Source: Oceanobacillus polygoni (GTDB lineage: Bacteria > Bacillota > Bacilli > Bacillales > Amphibacillaceae). From it: a DNA stretch of 64,000 nucleotides. Of this stretch, positions 8,213 through 17,532 are shown piece by piece. Both the position numbers and the translations under genes were made by a program. The stretch is taken from assembly GCF_008304605.1 (NCBI RefSeq), contig NZ_PIJY01000014.1:1-64000 (forward strand), given 5' to 3'. Position 1 is the first letter of the stretch; every line of letters begins with the position of its first letter. The notes under the pieces are model-generated. The model ran no database searches. It worked only from the letters and a program-made list of their open reading frames with translations, and was not told the DNA's origin.

Positions 8213-9886
8213 ATGAAGAGAAAATGGTGGAAAGAAGCGGTAGCTTATCAAATTTATCCACGAAGCTTTATGGATTCGAATGGAGATGGGATTGGAGATA
8301 TTCAAGGTATTATTTCCAAGCTGGATTATTTAAAAGAGCTTGGTATTGATGTTATATGGATTTGTCCGATTTATAAATCCCCAAATGATGATAATGGGTA
8401 TGACATAAGCGACTATAAAGGGATTATGAGCGAATTTGGGACGATGGATGACTTTAACCAGTTATTAGATGAAACACATTCTCGTGGTATGAAACTTATT
8501 ATGGACCTTGTAATTAACCATACATCTGATGAACATCCATGGTTCATTGAGTCAAGGTCTTCTAAAACTAATGCCTATCGGGATTATTATATTTGGCGTT
8601 CAGGGAAAGACGGAAAGGAACCGAATAACTGGGAATCTATCTTTGGCGGATCTGCCTGGGAATATGATGAAAAGACAGATGAATACTTTCTGCATGTCTT
8701 TTCAAGAAAGCAGCCGGATTTAAATTGGGAAAATCCTAGAGTGCGTGAAGATTTATATGAAATGGTTAATTGGTGGTTAGATAAAGGGATTGATGGCTTC
8801 CGTGTCGATGCCATCTCCCATATTAAAAAGGCTCCTAACTTACCAGACTTACCGAATCCAAACAATTTAAAATATGTTTCATCCTTTGCGAGACATATGA
8901 ATCAAGATGGTATTCACGAATTTTTGGAGGAACTGAAAAAGGAAACGTTTGATAAATACGATATTATGACCGTTGGAGAAGCCAATGGCGTTCGTGTGGA
9001 TGAAGCAGATGAATGGGTAAGTGAAGAAAAGGGGAAGTTTAATATGGTCTTCCAGTTTGAGCATCTTGATCTTTGGGGAAAAAGCAGCACAGGTGGCCTC
9101 GATATTCATTCATTAAAAGAAACGCTGACAAAATGGCAAAACGGTCTAGACGGGGTTGGCTGGAATGCGTTATTTCTTGAGAATCATGATCAGCCCCGTT
9201 CAGTGTCCTCTTGGGGAGATGATGACGAATATAGAGTGGAATCGGCAAAGGGCTTAGCGACTATGTACTTTCTGATGCAAGGGACCCCTTTTATTTATCA
9301 AGGACAGGAAATAGGTATGACAAATGTTCAATTTAGTTCACTTGAAGATTATAGAGATGTTTCCACAAAAAATCTTTACCAACATGAAAAAGAAGCTGGT
9401 AAAACGCATCAAGAAATCATGGAGATTATCTGGAAAAACGGGCGTGACAACTCCAGAACTCCAATGCAGTGGAATAATGGGGAGAATGCGGGATTCACAA
9501 CAGGAACGCCTTGGATAAAGATTAATACAAATTATAAGGATATTAATGTGGGAGATTCATTGCAAGACCCTCTCTCCATTTATTCTTATTACAAAAAGCT
9601 TATTAATCTAAGAAAACAATACAATGTACTGGTTTATGGGCATTATAATTTAATTTTGCCAGAACATGATAAGATTTATGCGTACACAAGGTCACAGGAC
9701 GATGCCATGGTGTTAGTAATAGTGAACCTCTTTTCTGAAGAAGCAAGGTTCACCATGCCGTCAAAACTAAAGGACCTTTCCTATGAACTGTGTCTTTCTA
9801 ATTATGAGGTAGATTTAATGGAAAGTGTACATGAATTTACGTTAAGACCATATGAAGCACGAGTATATAAGTTAAATATCAAATAG
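8213..9886 (+). CDS. malL: Oligo-1,6-glucosidase / alpha-glucosidase (GH13)
   Basis: This 557-residue cytoplasmic enzyme cleaves short alpha-glucosides such as isomaltose, maltose or sucrose. The N-terminus WWKEAVAYQIYPRSF and the calcium-type loop DSNGDGIGD are typical of GH13 subfamily 31. Catalytic residues are visible: nucleophile D199 in GFRVDA, acid/base E256 in VGEA, and transition-state stabiliser D326 in ENHDQ. The length matches Bacillus MalL and oligo-1,6-glucosidases. GGGAGG lies 10 bp before the ATG. It is the second gene of a two-gene operon with the MFS transporter and ends at a hairpin terminator. The symbol follows the closest known role; the specificity is not proven. Confidence 0.9.
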   Translation: MKRKWWKEAVAYQIYPRSFMDSNGDGIGDIQGIISKLDYLKELGIDVIWICPIYKSPNDDNGYDISDYKGIMSEFGTMDDFNQLLDETHSRGMKLIMDLVINHTSDEHPWFIESRSSKTNAYRDYYIWRSGKDGKEPNNWESIFGGSAWEYDEKTDEYFLHVFSRKQPDLNWENPRVREDLYEMVNWWLDKGIDGFRVDAISHIKKAPNLPDLPNPNNLKYVSSFARHMNQDGIHEFLEELKKETFDKYDIMTVGEANGVRVDEADEWVSEEKGKFNMVFQFEHLDLWGKSSTGGLDIHSLKETLTKWQNGLDGVGWNALFLENHDQPRSVSSWGDDDEYRVESAKGLATMYFLMQGTPFIYQGQEIGMTNVQFSSLEDYRDVSTKNLYQHEKEAGKTHQEIMEIIWKNGRDNSRTPMQWNNGENAGFTTGTPWIKINTNYKDINVGDSLQDPLSIYSYYKKLINLRKQYNVLVYGHYNLILPEHDKIYAYTRSQDDAMVLVIVNLFSEEARFTMPSKLKDLSYELCLSNYEVDLMESVHEFTLRPYEARVYKLNIK

Positions 9887-9895
9887 TAAAAATGG

Positions 9896-9918
9896 GCGCT
9901 GACTTTATCAGCGCTTTA
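9896..9918. terminator. Rho-independent terminator after malL
   Basis: GCGCTGA (9896-9902) pairs with TCAGCGC (9908-9914), followed by TTTATTT. It ends the sugar operon and borders the converging VOC fragment. Confidence 0.75.
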
Positions 9919-9919
9919 T

Positions 9920-10240
9920 TTAATCATTTGTAATAGATACACCGAAAGCATTAATTTCAGTAGTTGCGATGCCATTGTTTTTAAAGTGTTGATGGGGAGT
10001 TTCAATATTATCAACGACAAAATTATAATAGGAGTTCTTCTGATTATCCTTGATGATAAACTCAGTGGACTGTGGGGATTCAACCTTTACCAGGGTTAAT
10101 TGTGTTGAACCAATTGGTAAATAAAAACCAGCGCCATCTTCCCAACTTTCAATTTTCTTTGCGCCTAGATGTTTTTGATACCATGCTGTAGATTTCTCAA
10201 TATCTGTTACTGGAATAAATATACTGCCAACCTTAAACAT
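9920..10240 (-). pseudogene. C-terminally truncated VOC/glyoxalase-like protein
   Basis: From the ATG at 10240 the protein begins with VGSIFIPVTDIEKSTAWYQ, the first beta-alpha-beta unit of a vicinal-oxygen-chelate protein, and runs for about 106 residues. It stops right after NAFGVSITND, where family members normally continue with a final strand containing an F-x-DPDGN-like segment. The stop touches the malL terminator, so the 3' end seems to have been lost when the sugar operon came to lie here. No ribosome binding site precedes the ATG at 10240; the frame stays open up to a TTG at 10321. I treat it as a probable gene remnant. It could still be a short functional protein. Confidence 0.5.
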
Positions 10241-10527
10241 GTTCGGTGAATCGTATGGAGGATCAGTCGACCGGATTGTTAAGAAGTATGTTGGATAGAA
10301 ATGATTATCTCTTCGTTCCAACAGCTAGGGAATTACTGCCATTAATTTTTTATATAGTAATGAAATGGAGGTTTTATATGTAATGAAGTCGAAAATATAT
10401 AAAGGTTTATACATTCGACCTATATAAAAGACATTTCTAGCAACCCTAAAATTCACCTAGTCTAAGTTGAACATTAAAACGTTTACATATATGATTAACT
10501 TAATTCTACTATATCGGGGTGTTAAGA

Positions 10528-10962
10528 ATGGAATCAGGTAAAAAAGAAACCTTAACGGTTGAAACAACAGTTCAAAAACCAGGTGAAAAAGTGTGGGAAT
10601 GCTGGACGAATCCAAAGCACATCACACAATGGTCCAATGCTTCTGATGACTGGCATGTACCGAATGCGGAGAATGATTTAAGAGCGGGAGGAAACTTCCT
10701 TACACGAATGGAAGCGAAGGACGGTAGCTTCGGATTTGATTTCTCAGGCGTTTATGATGAAGTGAGGCAGAATGAGTTTATTTCTTACACGTTGAATGAC
10801 GAAAGAAAGGTTGAAATTTCGTTTATTAGTCAAGAAAACGATACAAAGGTAGTAGAAACATTCGAAGCTGAAAACACCAATTCCATTGAGATGCAGAGAG
10901 CAGGGTGGCAAGCGATACTTGATAATTTTAAAAAGTATTGTGAAACTAACGCAGAAGGTTAA
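10528..10962 (+). CDS. SRPBCC / AHSA1-like protein
   Basis: The protein has about 144 residues and belongs to the START-like SRPBCC fold, in the activator-of-Hsp90-ATPase homologue group. The early segment VQKPGEKVWECWTNPKHITQW and the closing MQRAGWQAILDNFKKY helix are characteristic. These proteins bind hydrophobic ligands in a deep cavity; the bacterial versions have no single known function. GGGGTG lies before the ATG at 10528, which is preferred over the GTG at 10519. The gene stands alone and ends at a long hairpin terminator at 11098-11148. Confidence 0.85.
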   Translation: MESGKKETLTVETTVQKPGEKVWECWTNPKHITQWSNASDDWHVPNAENDLRAGGNFLTRMEAKDGSFGFDFSGVYDEVRQNEFISYTLNDERKVEISFISQENDTKVVETFEAENTNSIEMQRAGWQAILDNFKKYCETNAEG

Positions 10963-11097
10963 AAGCCTTCCTTATCATGGTGGAGAAGCAGTGGTATTTT
11001 TGAAACACTAGGATACAGGATGACTCTAGGTTAAAAACATTGCATTTTGGATATCAATATATCACAAAAGAATCGTTTAGCAAAATAAATGAATATC

Positions 11098-11148
11098 AAA
11101 ACATGGCCTTAACTCTTGAAAGATATAGAGAGCTAAGGCCATGTTTTT
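11098..11148 (+). terminator. Hairpin terminator
   Basis: A perfect 13-bp stem, AAACATGGCCTTA with TAAGGCCATGTTT, has a 22-nt loop that can pair further and is followed by TTT. It lies 135 bp after the SRPBCC gene. I see no gene in the rest of 10963-11596. Confidence 0.75.
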
Positions 11149-11596
11149 GTATGTTGCTTTTCATTTATTTTTGAACCACTATTACTACAATAGTACACCG
11201 ACAACTTTCCAATCTCCTTCCTTTCCCAATAGAGATCACCCTTACTGCGCTCGTAGTCAACACTGTTGTTCTAAAAATTATAGTAGCAAGTTTTACTATA
11301 TAATAAATAGCTTTCCTTAAGTAAGTTGAATTAACAATTTTTTACGAGCGGGTCGATCGATTTCATTCATAATATAGATAGGTTGCCATTCTTCAAAAAG
11401 GATAAAGATAATTTGTAAATATTTGGTATAAATGGTATTATTGAACTAATTATTTTATAGTTATTTTGTCACATAATAATGCAATTTTATACTACTGCAA
11501 ATTAATGTACGGTGATATTAGTAAGGCTATATAGACTCATGTAAATCGATTCGATAAAGTCAATTTGTCCAGAGTGTTATCCAGGGGGGGAGTAAG

Positions 11597-13111
11597 TTGT
11601 TAATAAGTGTAAAAAACCGTGTGATCTTAATTTTATCAGCATTGGTATTAATCGTGTCGTTGATTGTTCATATACTTCATCGGGTATTAAATATATCCAA
11701 TATGTGGGGTCATTACCCCATTGAACAGCTACCATTTATTACAAATATTTTTTTAGTGATACCTATTGTTCTCTTTGCAGTTTCATTCTATTTCTATCAA
11801 ACAGAAAGAGGCCACCCATTACTACCGCTATTTAATACACTAACGATAACTTTTAGCAGTATATCGATGATTGCTGGTGGAGAAGGCATGGTTGAATACC
11901 ATTTTTCCATTTTTATGGTGGTAGCAATTATTGGTTACTATGAGCAAATTAAATTAATCATCATGATGACATCCATCTTTGCTGTCCAACATTTAGCGGG
12001 ATTCTTTTTTATGAGCGAATATGTTTTTGGGACAGATACATATCCTTTCTCCATGATGATTATTCATGCGATCTTTTTAATTGGAACGTCGAGTGCAATT
12101 ATTTGGCAAACCAAACATAAGAGGAAGCTAGTAGAAAATCTGGATGAAAAAGAGGGAAAACAAAGAATCTTAGATGGTATTATCGGGAAATTGTCTGTTA
12201 CGTCAGATAAATTGATTGAAGCCTCTTCACAGTTAAAGGTTAATTACCATACCAACCAGGAAACATTGGAGGAAATTGTTTCTCAAATTAAGGAAATTTC
12301 AAGTGGGGCAGATACGCAAAAGATACAGACCGAAGAAAGCTCTAGCGCAATTCAAGAAATCGTAGCTGGAGTGCAGTATATTGCTAGTGTTTCATCTGAT
12401 GTTTCTCAGTCATCATTAGAAACAACGAATGAAGCAAAAGATGGTTATGAAATGATACAAGAAGCCGTTCAACAAATGAATTCTATTAGTGGAACCGTCA
12501 CGGAAACCTCTGATACAGTGAAGCATTTAAATAACCGGTCAAAGGAAATTGGCAAGATTACAGGATTAATTACCGAAATAGCTTCTCAAACCAATTTGCT
12601 TGCATTAAATGCAGCAATTGAAGCAGCAAGAGCTGGTGAGCATGGAAAAGGGTTTGCAGTCGTTGCGGATGAAGTTAGAAAATTAGCTAATCAATCTGCA
12701 GACTTTTCAAGTGAAATCACTGGGCTCATTCAGACGATTCAAAGTGATACAGTCTCATCAGAAGAGTCGATGAAAAAGGTAATTGTGGAAGTGAATGAGG
12801 GACTCCGTATTGTGCAAGACACAGGGGATATATTTGGCAAGATAAATACGTCGATTGAGAGTGTTACAGAGCAAATTAAGCATATTTCTTTATCAGCTGG
12901 AGAAGTATCCGCTGCGACAGAGCAAGCATCTGCATCTATTCAGGAAATGACGTCTTTTGCTGAGGCTGCCACAGGTAACGCCCAACATGTAGCTGATTCA
13001 TCAGATGTACAACTATCGTCAATTGAATTTCTATCAACACTCATTTCGACACTAAACGAGATTGCATTAGAATTAGAAGAGTTGATTAAGAAGACAGATG
13101 AAATAAAGTGA
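11597..13111 (+). CDS. Methyl-accepting chemotaxis protein
   Basis: This is a 504-residue chemoreceptor. The first 175 residues form about six membrane helices with only short loops and no Cache domain, so it probably senses something in or at the membrane rather than a soluble ligand outside. A cytoplasmic coiled coil follows. The kinase-control hairpin near residue 330, [20 protein letters not shown], with [18 protein letters not shown] after it, is complete, so it should signal to CheA/CheW. It starts with TTG at 11597 behind a GGGGGG-type box. It is transcribed alone and converges on the next gene, with a shared terminator between them. Confidence 0.9.
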   Translation: MLISVKNRVILILSALVLIVSLIVHILHRVLNISNMWGHYPIEQLPFITNIFLVIPIVLFAVSFYFYQTERGHPLLPLFNTLTITFSSISMIAGGEGMVEYHFSIFMVVAIIGYYEQIKLIIMMTSIFAVQHLAGFFFMSEYVFGTDTYPFSMMIIHAIFLIGTSSAIIWQTKHKRKLVENLDEKEGKQRILDGIIGKLSVTSDKLIEASSQLKVNYHTNQETLEEIVSQIKEISSGADTQKIQTEESSSAIQEIVAGVQYIASVSSDVSQSSLETTNEAKDGYEMIQEAVQQMNSISGTVTETSDTVKHLNNRSKEIGKITGLITEIASQTNLLALNAAIEAARAGEHGKGFAVVADEVRKLANQSADFSSEITGLIQTIQSDTVSSEESMKKVIVEVNEGLRIVQDTGDIFGKINTSIESVTEQIKHISLSAGEVSAATEQASASIQEMTSFAEAATGNAQHVADSSDVQLSSIEFLSTLISTLNEIALELEELIKKTDEIK

Positions 13112-13239
13112 AGCATAAACAGATAAATGAGTAAAGGTGCAAGAAGCAAATATAACTTAATGGGATAGGGATTTCAAATATTGGATAGGTAGAAATTACA
13201 TACTTGATTTGATATGCCCGATTAACCTTTGTTCATCAG

Positions 13240-13276
13240 AAAACGCAATCCTCTCTAACCTAAAGGATTGCGTTTT
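13240..13276. terminator. Bidirectional terminator
   Basis: AAAACGCAATCCT (13240-13252) pairs perfectly with AGGATTGCGTTTT (13264-13276). Flanking A and T runs allow termination of both the chemoreceptor and the converging membrane-protein gene. Confidence 0.85.
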
Positions 13277-13286
13277 ACATATTCAC

Positions 13287-13688
13287 TTAACCTCTTTTCA
13301 CTTTCAAAAGCCCAGCAGCAATAGCCCCTGTAATGAATCCCCATATAGAATTTGTTACCAAGACACTAACAATTGCAAATGGATTTGTTAAGGGTCCTTG
13401 TAATTGTCCGGTTAGAATGGGCGATAGTAGCCCGCTGATCACAATTGCTAATATACCGTAGGCGATTCCAACAAAAACCAATGTGAGTAATGGCTGGGAA
13501 TCTTGTTTTATATACACTGCTGCTATCCAGATGATGGAAATAACTATTGTTGCAGTTATACTGACCAGTGGCTTTCCAATAGCATCTGATATTCCTAAAA
13601 TGCTCATAAGCGGTCTAATAAATGCAAGGATGGAAAGCGTGGTAATAAGTTTCCAATTGAATATTTTATGTCTATTAATGTTCGTCAT
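13287..13688 (-). CDS. Small membrane protein of unknown function
   Basis: This protein of about 133 residues has four hydrophobic segments and short loops. I do not recognise a family. The frame opens at 13718, but the ATG at 13688 has GAGGTC at good spacing, so I prefer it. The last segment, SIWGFITGAIAAGLLKVKRG, ends in a basic tail that should lie in the cytoplasm. The gene is single, and its neighbours (a chemoreceptor and an SDR) do not suggest a role. Confidence 0.65.
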   Translation of the reverse strand: MTNINRHKIFNWKLITTLSILAFIRPLMSILGISDAIGKPLVSITATIVISIIWIAAVYIKQDSQPLLTLVFVGIAYGILAIVISGLLSPILTGQLQGPLTNPFAIVSVLVTNSIWGFITGAIAAGLLKVKRG

Positions 13689-13921
13689 AATTAACGACCT
13701 CATTTCTTGTATTTTCATTACAATTCATATGATAAATGGAATATCTTATAAAAAATGAAAGTAATTATTAAAAAACTATTAAATAGCGTTATTGCTGATT
13801 AAGAAGGGAAGTATAGTAACGTTGTTAGGTGATTAAAAATGTATAAAGAAATACCCTCCAAAATGAATATGCTCCATTAAATCGGAGAAAGTAGAAGAGG
13901 ATTAATCTCAAATCCTTTAAA

Positions 13922-13950
13922 TTGACGAAAGTAAGTTAATACGATAAAAT
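13922..13950 (+). promoter_or_regulatory. Sigma-A promoter for the SDR gene
   Basis: TTGACG (13922-13927) and TAAAAT (13945-13950) are spaced 17 bp apart. The transcript would have a leader of about 75 nt. Nothing else is recognisable in 13719-14033. Confidence 0.6.
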
Positions 13951-14033
13951 TATATTATATTAAAAATACCTTAATTAAATATAATTGAATTAAATGTATT
14001 TGGATATAAAAACAGCAGAGAGGGATGACATAT

Positions 14034-14819
14034 ATGGAAAGGTTCGAAGGGAAAGTAGTACTTATTACTGGAGCGGGATCTGGTCTGGGTCGTGCTGTTG
14101 CATTACAAGTAGCTAAAGAAGGGGCAAAATTATCTTTAGTTGATTTAAATGAAAAGGGATTAGAAGAAACAAAAACGGAAGTACTTGAGGTAGCGCCTAG
14201 TGCTGAGGTTCTTTTAGTAACAGCAAACGTTGCTAATGAAGACGAAGTAAAAAATTATGTAGATAAAACAGTAGAAGCATTTGGCACGATTGATGGTTTC
14301 TTTAATAATGCGGGAATTGAAGGAACACAAAATCTGACAGAAGATTTCGGGTCTGATGAATTCCGTAAAGTTGTGGATATTAACTTGAATGGTGTTTTCT
14401 ATGGTTTAAAATATGTTCTGAAAGTGATGAAAGATAACGGTAGTGGTCATGTTGTAAATACAGCTTCCGTTGGTGGTATTCGTGGTGTTGGTAACCAATC
14501 AGGCTATGCTGCTAGTAAACATGGTGTAGTTGGATTAACACATAACTCTGCAATTGAGTATGGCCAATACGGTATTACAATTAACGCAATTGCACCAGGA
14601 GCAATTATGACACCAATGGTTGAAGGGTCATTAAAACAAATCGGTGGCGAAGATGGTTGGGAAGAAGTAGGAAAATCATTCGTTGAGCCAAACCCAATGA
14701 AACGTTTCGGTAAACCAGAAGAAGTGGGCTACTTAACCGCTTTCCTTCTGTCTGACCAAGCAGGATTTGTTAATGCGGCTGTTGTGCCAATTGATGGTGG
14801 ACAATCTTATAAATATTAA
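14034..14819 (+). CDS. Short-chain dehydrogenase/reductase
   Basis: This is a classical SDR of about 261 residues. The cofactor motif TGAGSGLGRA is near residue 11, NNAG near 90, the catalytic Ser in NTASVGG, and the YxxxK pair in YAASKHG. The C-terminus PIDGGQSY closes the fold. An Asp (VDLN) after the second strand favours NAD. The first ATG (14025) sits directly against the GAGAGGG box, so the ATG at 14034 is the better start. It has its own promoter and terminator. The substrate is not evident; similar proteins are called 3-oxoacyl-ACP reductase or glucose dehydrogenase by default. Confidence 0.85.
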   Translation: MERFEGKVVLITGAGSGLGRAVALQVAKEGAKLSLVDLNEKGLEETKTEVLEVAPSAEVLLVTANVANEDEVKNYVDKTVEAFGTIDGFFNNAGIEGTQNLTEDFGSDEFRKVVDINLNGVFYGLKYVLKVMKDNGSGHVVNTASVGGIRGVGNQSGYAASKHGVVGLTHNSAIEYGQYGITINAIAPGAIMTPMVEGSLKQIGGEDGWEEVGKSFVEPNPMKRFGKPEEVGYLTAFLLSDQAGFVNAAVVPIDGGQSYKY

Positions 14820-14895
14820 GTTTCAATTAGACGCTATTTTAAACAGGGATAAATTAATTAAACAGTTCTAGATAGTCCGTAAATCGGTAACATCG

Positions 14896-14932
14896 AAAAG
14901 CAGGGAATCAGAAACAGATTCCCTGCTTTTTC
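14896..14932 (+). terminator. Rho-independent terminator
   Basis: AAAAGCAGGGAATC (14896-14909) pairs perfectly with GATTCCCTGCTTTT, followed by more T. It ends the SDR transcript. Confidence 0.88.
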
Positions 14933-15413
14933 AATATTACGCACACATCCGAATTAAAACTTCAGTTGGGTTTTACAACGATTCAATGCACAACTAGTAA
15001 GCCAACCTAGAATGAAGAATAACCACTTACTCAGTAATTTAGCGACTATTTCTTCTTTCTCGTACAGCTATAATAGCTGTTGTTGCACCATGTTCTTTTC
15101 GAATTGTTTTTCTTGCCTCTGCAGGTGTTCTGGCATTTACCGGTTTAAGCAGTTTTTTCCATTTATTTCAGTTTCCACAAGAAAGCATTTTTCGCCGCAT
15201 CTCAATTGAATCTCTCCTTCTAAACTACAAATTGTACATATACAAGAGCATGAGAAAACTTCCGCTAACACTATTATACGCTGTTGTCGTACGGGTGCCA
15301 TGAGATATAATTCTGTTCTTTTTGAACAGTGCAGAATAAGCGCTACACGAATCTCTCTCCCTAAATCAATAAAACTGTTGAAAAAACAAACACAAACAAC
15401 TCTATTTACTCTC
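14933..15413. other. Intergenic stretch with a possible gene remnant
   Basis: About 480 bp has no credible gene. On the minus strand near 15036-15170, one frame reads WKKLLKPVNARTPAEARKTI and continues to a stop, which looks protein-like but has no start and a stop codon just before it. The 65-residue plus-strand frame at 15012-15209 is Cys/Ser/Phe-rich and looks like chance. I treat the stretch as non-coding with a possible old fragment. Confidence 0.3.
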
Positions 15414-15442
15414 TTGACAAGAATATAAACACAGTATAAAAT
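15414..15442 (+). promoter_or_regulatory. Sigma-A promoter of the GntP gene
   Basis: A perfect TTGACA (15414-15419) and TAAAAT (15437-15442) are 17 bp apart. The leader to the permease start would be about 350 nt and contains a candidate operator and a short reading frame. Confidence 0.7.
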
Positions 15443-15543
15443 GATTTTGATGCGAAAAACAACAGTTTAAACACTTTCTAAACTATTTCAAGCAGTGGAT
15501 AGAAATAAGTGTTGTGAATTTTCTCTTAGCATCATAGGGAAAT

Positions 15544-15558
15544 GTTGCTATTTAGCAC
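15544..15558. promoter_or_regulatory. Candidate operator, TTGC-N6-GCA
   Basis: GTTGCTATTTAGCAC resembles two other sites, upstream of the PrpR-like regulator (17319-17332) and of the kinase gene (19392-19406). It lies about 95 bp downstream of the presumed start point, so a bound protein would act as a roadblock. Confidence 0.4.
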
Positions 15559-15663
15559 ATATGTCGACTATGCACGTCTCGCAAATGGCGAACAGAGAAG
15601 AAAAATAGGCATGCTAATTCTCTTTTTAAATTCATTTTGTAAGCACTACCAATTGAGTTCGAG

Positions 15664-15756
15664 ATGAATGAGTTTGGACATTTATTGAGATTGTACAACG
15701 CGGGGCAAGACCTAGATGCCGTCTGTAAAGAAACGAATTACAACATCTTTATATAA
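15664..15756 (+). other. Short reading frame in the GntP leader
   Basis: A 30-codon frame begins ATG and encodes a segment including LLRLYNAGQDLDAVCKETNY, which looks like part of a real helical protein. After the stop another frame continues with a plausible YIKRTELLK. It could be the frameshifted remnant of a small gene or a leader peptide. No strong ribosome binding site is present. Confidence 0.25.
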
Positions 15757-15798
15757 AACGAACAGAACTGCTAAAAATTACACTGGGGGGGCTAATAT

Positions 15799-17145
15799 AT
15801 GCCATTATTAATTGTTGCAATAGGGGTACTGTTACTACTTATTTTCATTATGAAATTTAAATTGAACACATTTGTTTCATTAATTATAGTTTCGTTTATC
15901 GTAGCCATAGCACTTGGAATGCCTTTAGAGGAAGTTGTTGGGTCGATTGAAAGCGGTTTAGGTGGGACGCTTGGTCACATTGCATTAATCTTTGGTATGG
16001 GTGCAATGCTTGGTAGATTAATTGCAGATGCAGGCGGAGCGAACCGTATTGCGATAACGCTAATTGACAAATTTGGTGAAAAACGAATTCAATGGGCTGT
16101 TTTATTTGCTTCATTTATAGTTGGTATCGCATTATTTCTTGAAGTAGCAATTGTATTGCTTGTTCCAATTATATTCTCGATCGCAAAGGAATTAAAAGTT
16201 TCTATTGTAAAACTAGGACTACCAATGGTTACTGCTGCATTGGCAACGCATGCATTTTTACCTCCGCATCCAGGTCCAACCGTGGTAGCTGCGGAGTATG
16301 GTGCAAATATTGGCTTGGTTTTAATTTACGGAATAATAGTCGCTATCCCAACGGTTATTTTTGCGGGTATCTTGTATCCAAAGCTTGCGAAAAAGATTGT
16401 TCCGACTGCATTTACGAGAGAAGGCAGTGAATCGTTTGGTGTCCAAAAGACATTTAAATTAGAAGAAACACCTGGTTTTGGTATTAGTTTATTTACAGCA
16501 CTATTCCCTGTTATTCTAATGGCTTTAGGTGCTATCGTTGATATGGTTCAGCCAGTTTTAGGCTTTTCCGATAACATGTTAGTGATCTTGATTCGTTTCA
16601 TTGGTAATTCTTCTACTGCTATGTTGCTCTCTTTATTACTGGCAGTTTATACAATGGGATTGAGAAGAAATATTCCAATAAAGACATTAATGGATTCTTG
16701 TTCTTCCGCAATCAATGCTCTGGGTATGCTACTGCTAATCATCGGTGGCGGCGGTGCATTAAAACAAGTGCTTATAGATGGTGGCGTTGGCGATTATGTT
16801 GCTGATATCTTTGCAGGATCTGCAATGTCTCCGGTCTTCTTTGCTTGGATGGTCGCAGCAATATTACGTATTTGTTTAGGATCTGGAACGGTTGCAACGT
16901 TAACAACAGCAGGATTGGTTATTCCTTCACTTGCTGGAATTCCAGACGTTAACCTAGAACTAGTTGCGCTTGCGACAGGAGCAGGTAGTGCCATTGCATC
17001 ACATGTTAACGATGCTGGCTTCTGGATGGTTAAAGAATCTCTAGGTATGACATTAAAAGAAGCATTTGGAACATATACCGTACTTTCAACAATCGTTGCT
17101 GTATCCGGTTTAGTATTTACTTTATTATTAGATATCATTATTTAA
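15799..17145 (+). CDS. GntP family sugar-acid:proton symporter
   Basis: This 448-residue membrane protein has about 12-14 helices and belongs to the gluconate permease family. Recognisable features include GMGAMLGRLIADAGGANRIA near residue 67, the THAFLPPHPGP segment near 150, and the late SGTVATLTTAG and ASHVNDAGFWMVKESLG segments. A GGGGGG box precedes the ATG. GntP proteins import gluconate and related acids. The following genes encode a PrpR-like regulator, a four-carbon acid sugar kinase, a PdxA-type dehydrogenase and a LarA-like protein, so the likely substrate is D-threonate, D-erythronate or a similar aldonate. It ends at its own terminator, so the regulator is transcribed separately. 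Confidence 0.9.
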   Translation: MPLLIVAIGVLLLLIFIMKFKLNTFVSLIIVSFIVAIALGMPLEEVVGSIESGLGGTLGHIALIFGMGAMLGRLIADAGGANRIAITLIDKFGEKRIQWAVLFASFIVGIALFLEVAIVLLVPIIFSIAKELKVSIVKLGLPMVTAALATHAFLPPHPGPTVVAAEYGANIGLVLIYGIIVAIPTVIFAGILYPKLAKKIVPTAFTREGSESFGVQKTFKLEETPGFGISLFTALFPVILMALGAIVDMVQPVLGFSDNMLVILIRFIGNSSTAMLLSLLLAVYTMGLRRNIPIKTLMDSCSSAINALGMLLLIIGGGGALKQVLIDGGVGDYVADIFAGSAMSPVFFAWMVAAILRICLGSGTVATLTTAGLVIPSLAGIPDVNLELVALATGAGSAIASHVNDAGFWMVKESLGMTLKEAFGTYTVLSTIVAVSGLVFTLLLDIII

Positions 17146-17155
17146 AGACAAGAAC

Positions 17156-17202
17156 AAAAACAACCATTCTATAGATTCTATTCTATAAAATGGTTGTTTT
17201 TT
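17156..17202 (+). terminator. Rho-independent terminator
   Basis: AAAAACAACCATT pairs with AATGGTTGTTTTT, and the U run follows. A smaller AT-rich stem can form in the loop. Confidence 0.8.
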
Positions 17203-17318
17203 ATGTGCCATTTTTCATGCTTCAATAGAACACGGTGGAACGCTGATATTCCAATTACTATTGAAATCGCTTTACCAATTACTTTTACTTTAAGGGAATA
17301 TGGCTTATAATTAGTAGT

Positions 17319-17332
17319 GTTGCAATTTGCAT
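17319..17332. promoter_or_regulatory. Candidate operator, TTGC-N5-GCA
   Basis: GTTGCAATTTGCAT lies about 200 bp before the PrpR-like regulator and resembles the sites before the permease and kinase genes. It may mediate autoregulation. Apart from this site I see nothing certain in 17203-17532. Confidence 0.4.
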
Positions 17333-17532
17333 ACAATAATTCTCAAAGTAAATTAAAAGGAAACTGAATATTAGACAATGTATTCGATTTCTTTCGTAGT
17401 TTGCAAGATATACAGTAAGGACCCTTTTCATGGGAAATCTATGATAGGTTTAAATTATAAGTGGTAAACTCATTGTAATTAAAAGATAAAAGAAATACAT
17501 AACTTGATTTTTGCGGGTAGAAGGTGAAGTAA

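Noticed and set aside
6817-9886. Recent horizontal transfer of the sugar operon by a mobile element
   Set aside because: The adjacent truncated VOC gene hints at a rearrangement, but I see no transposase, terminal repeats or target duplications.
15012-15209. 65-residue plus-strand frame
   Set aside because: Composition is dominated by Cys, Ser and Phe, there is no ribosome binding site, and another frame on the opposite strand looks more protein-like.
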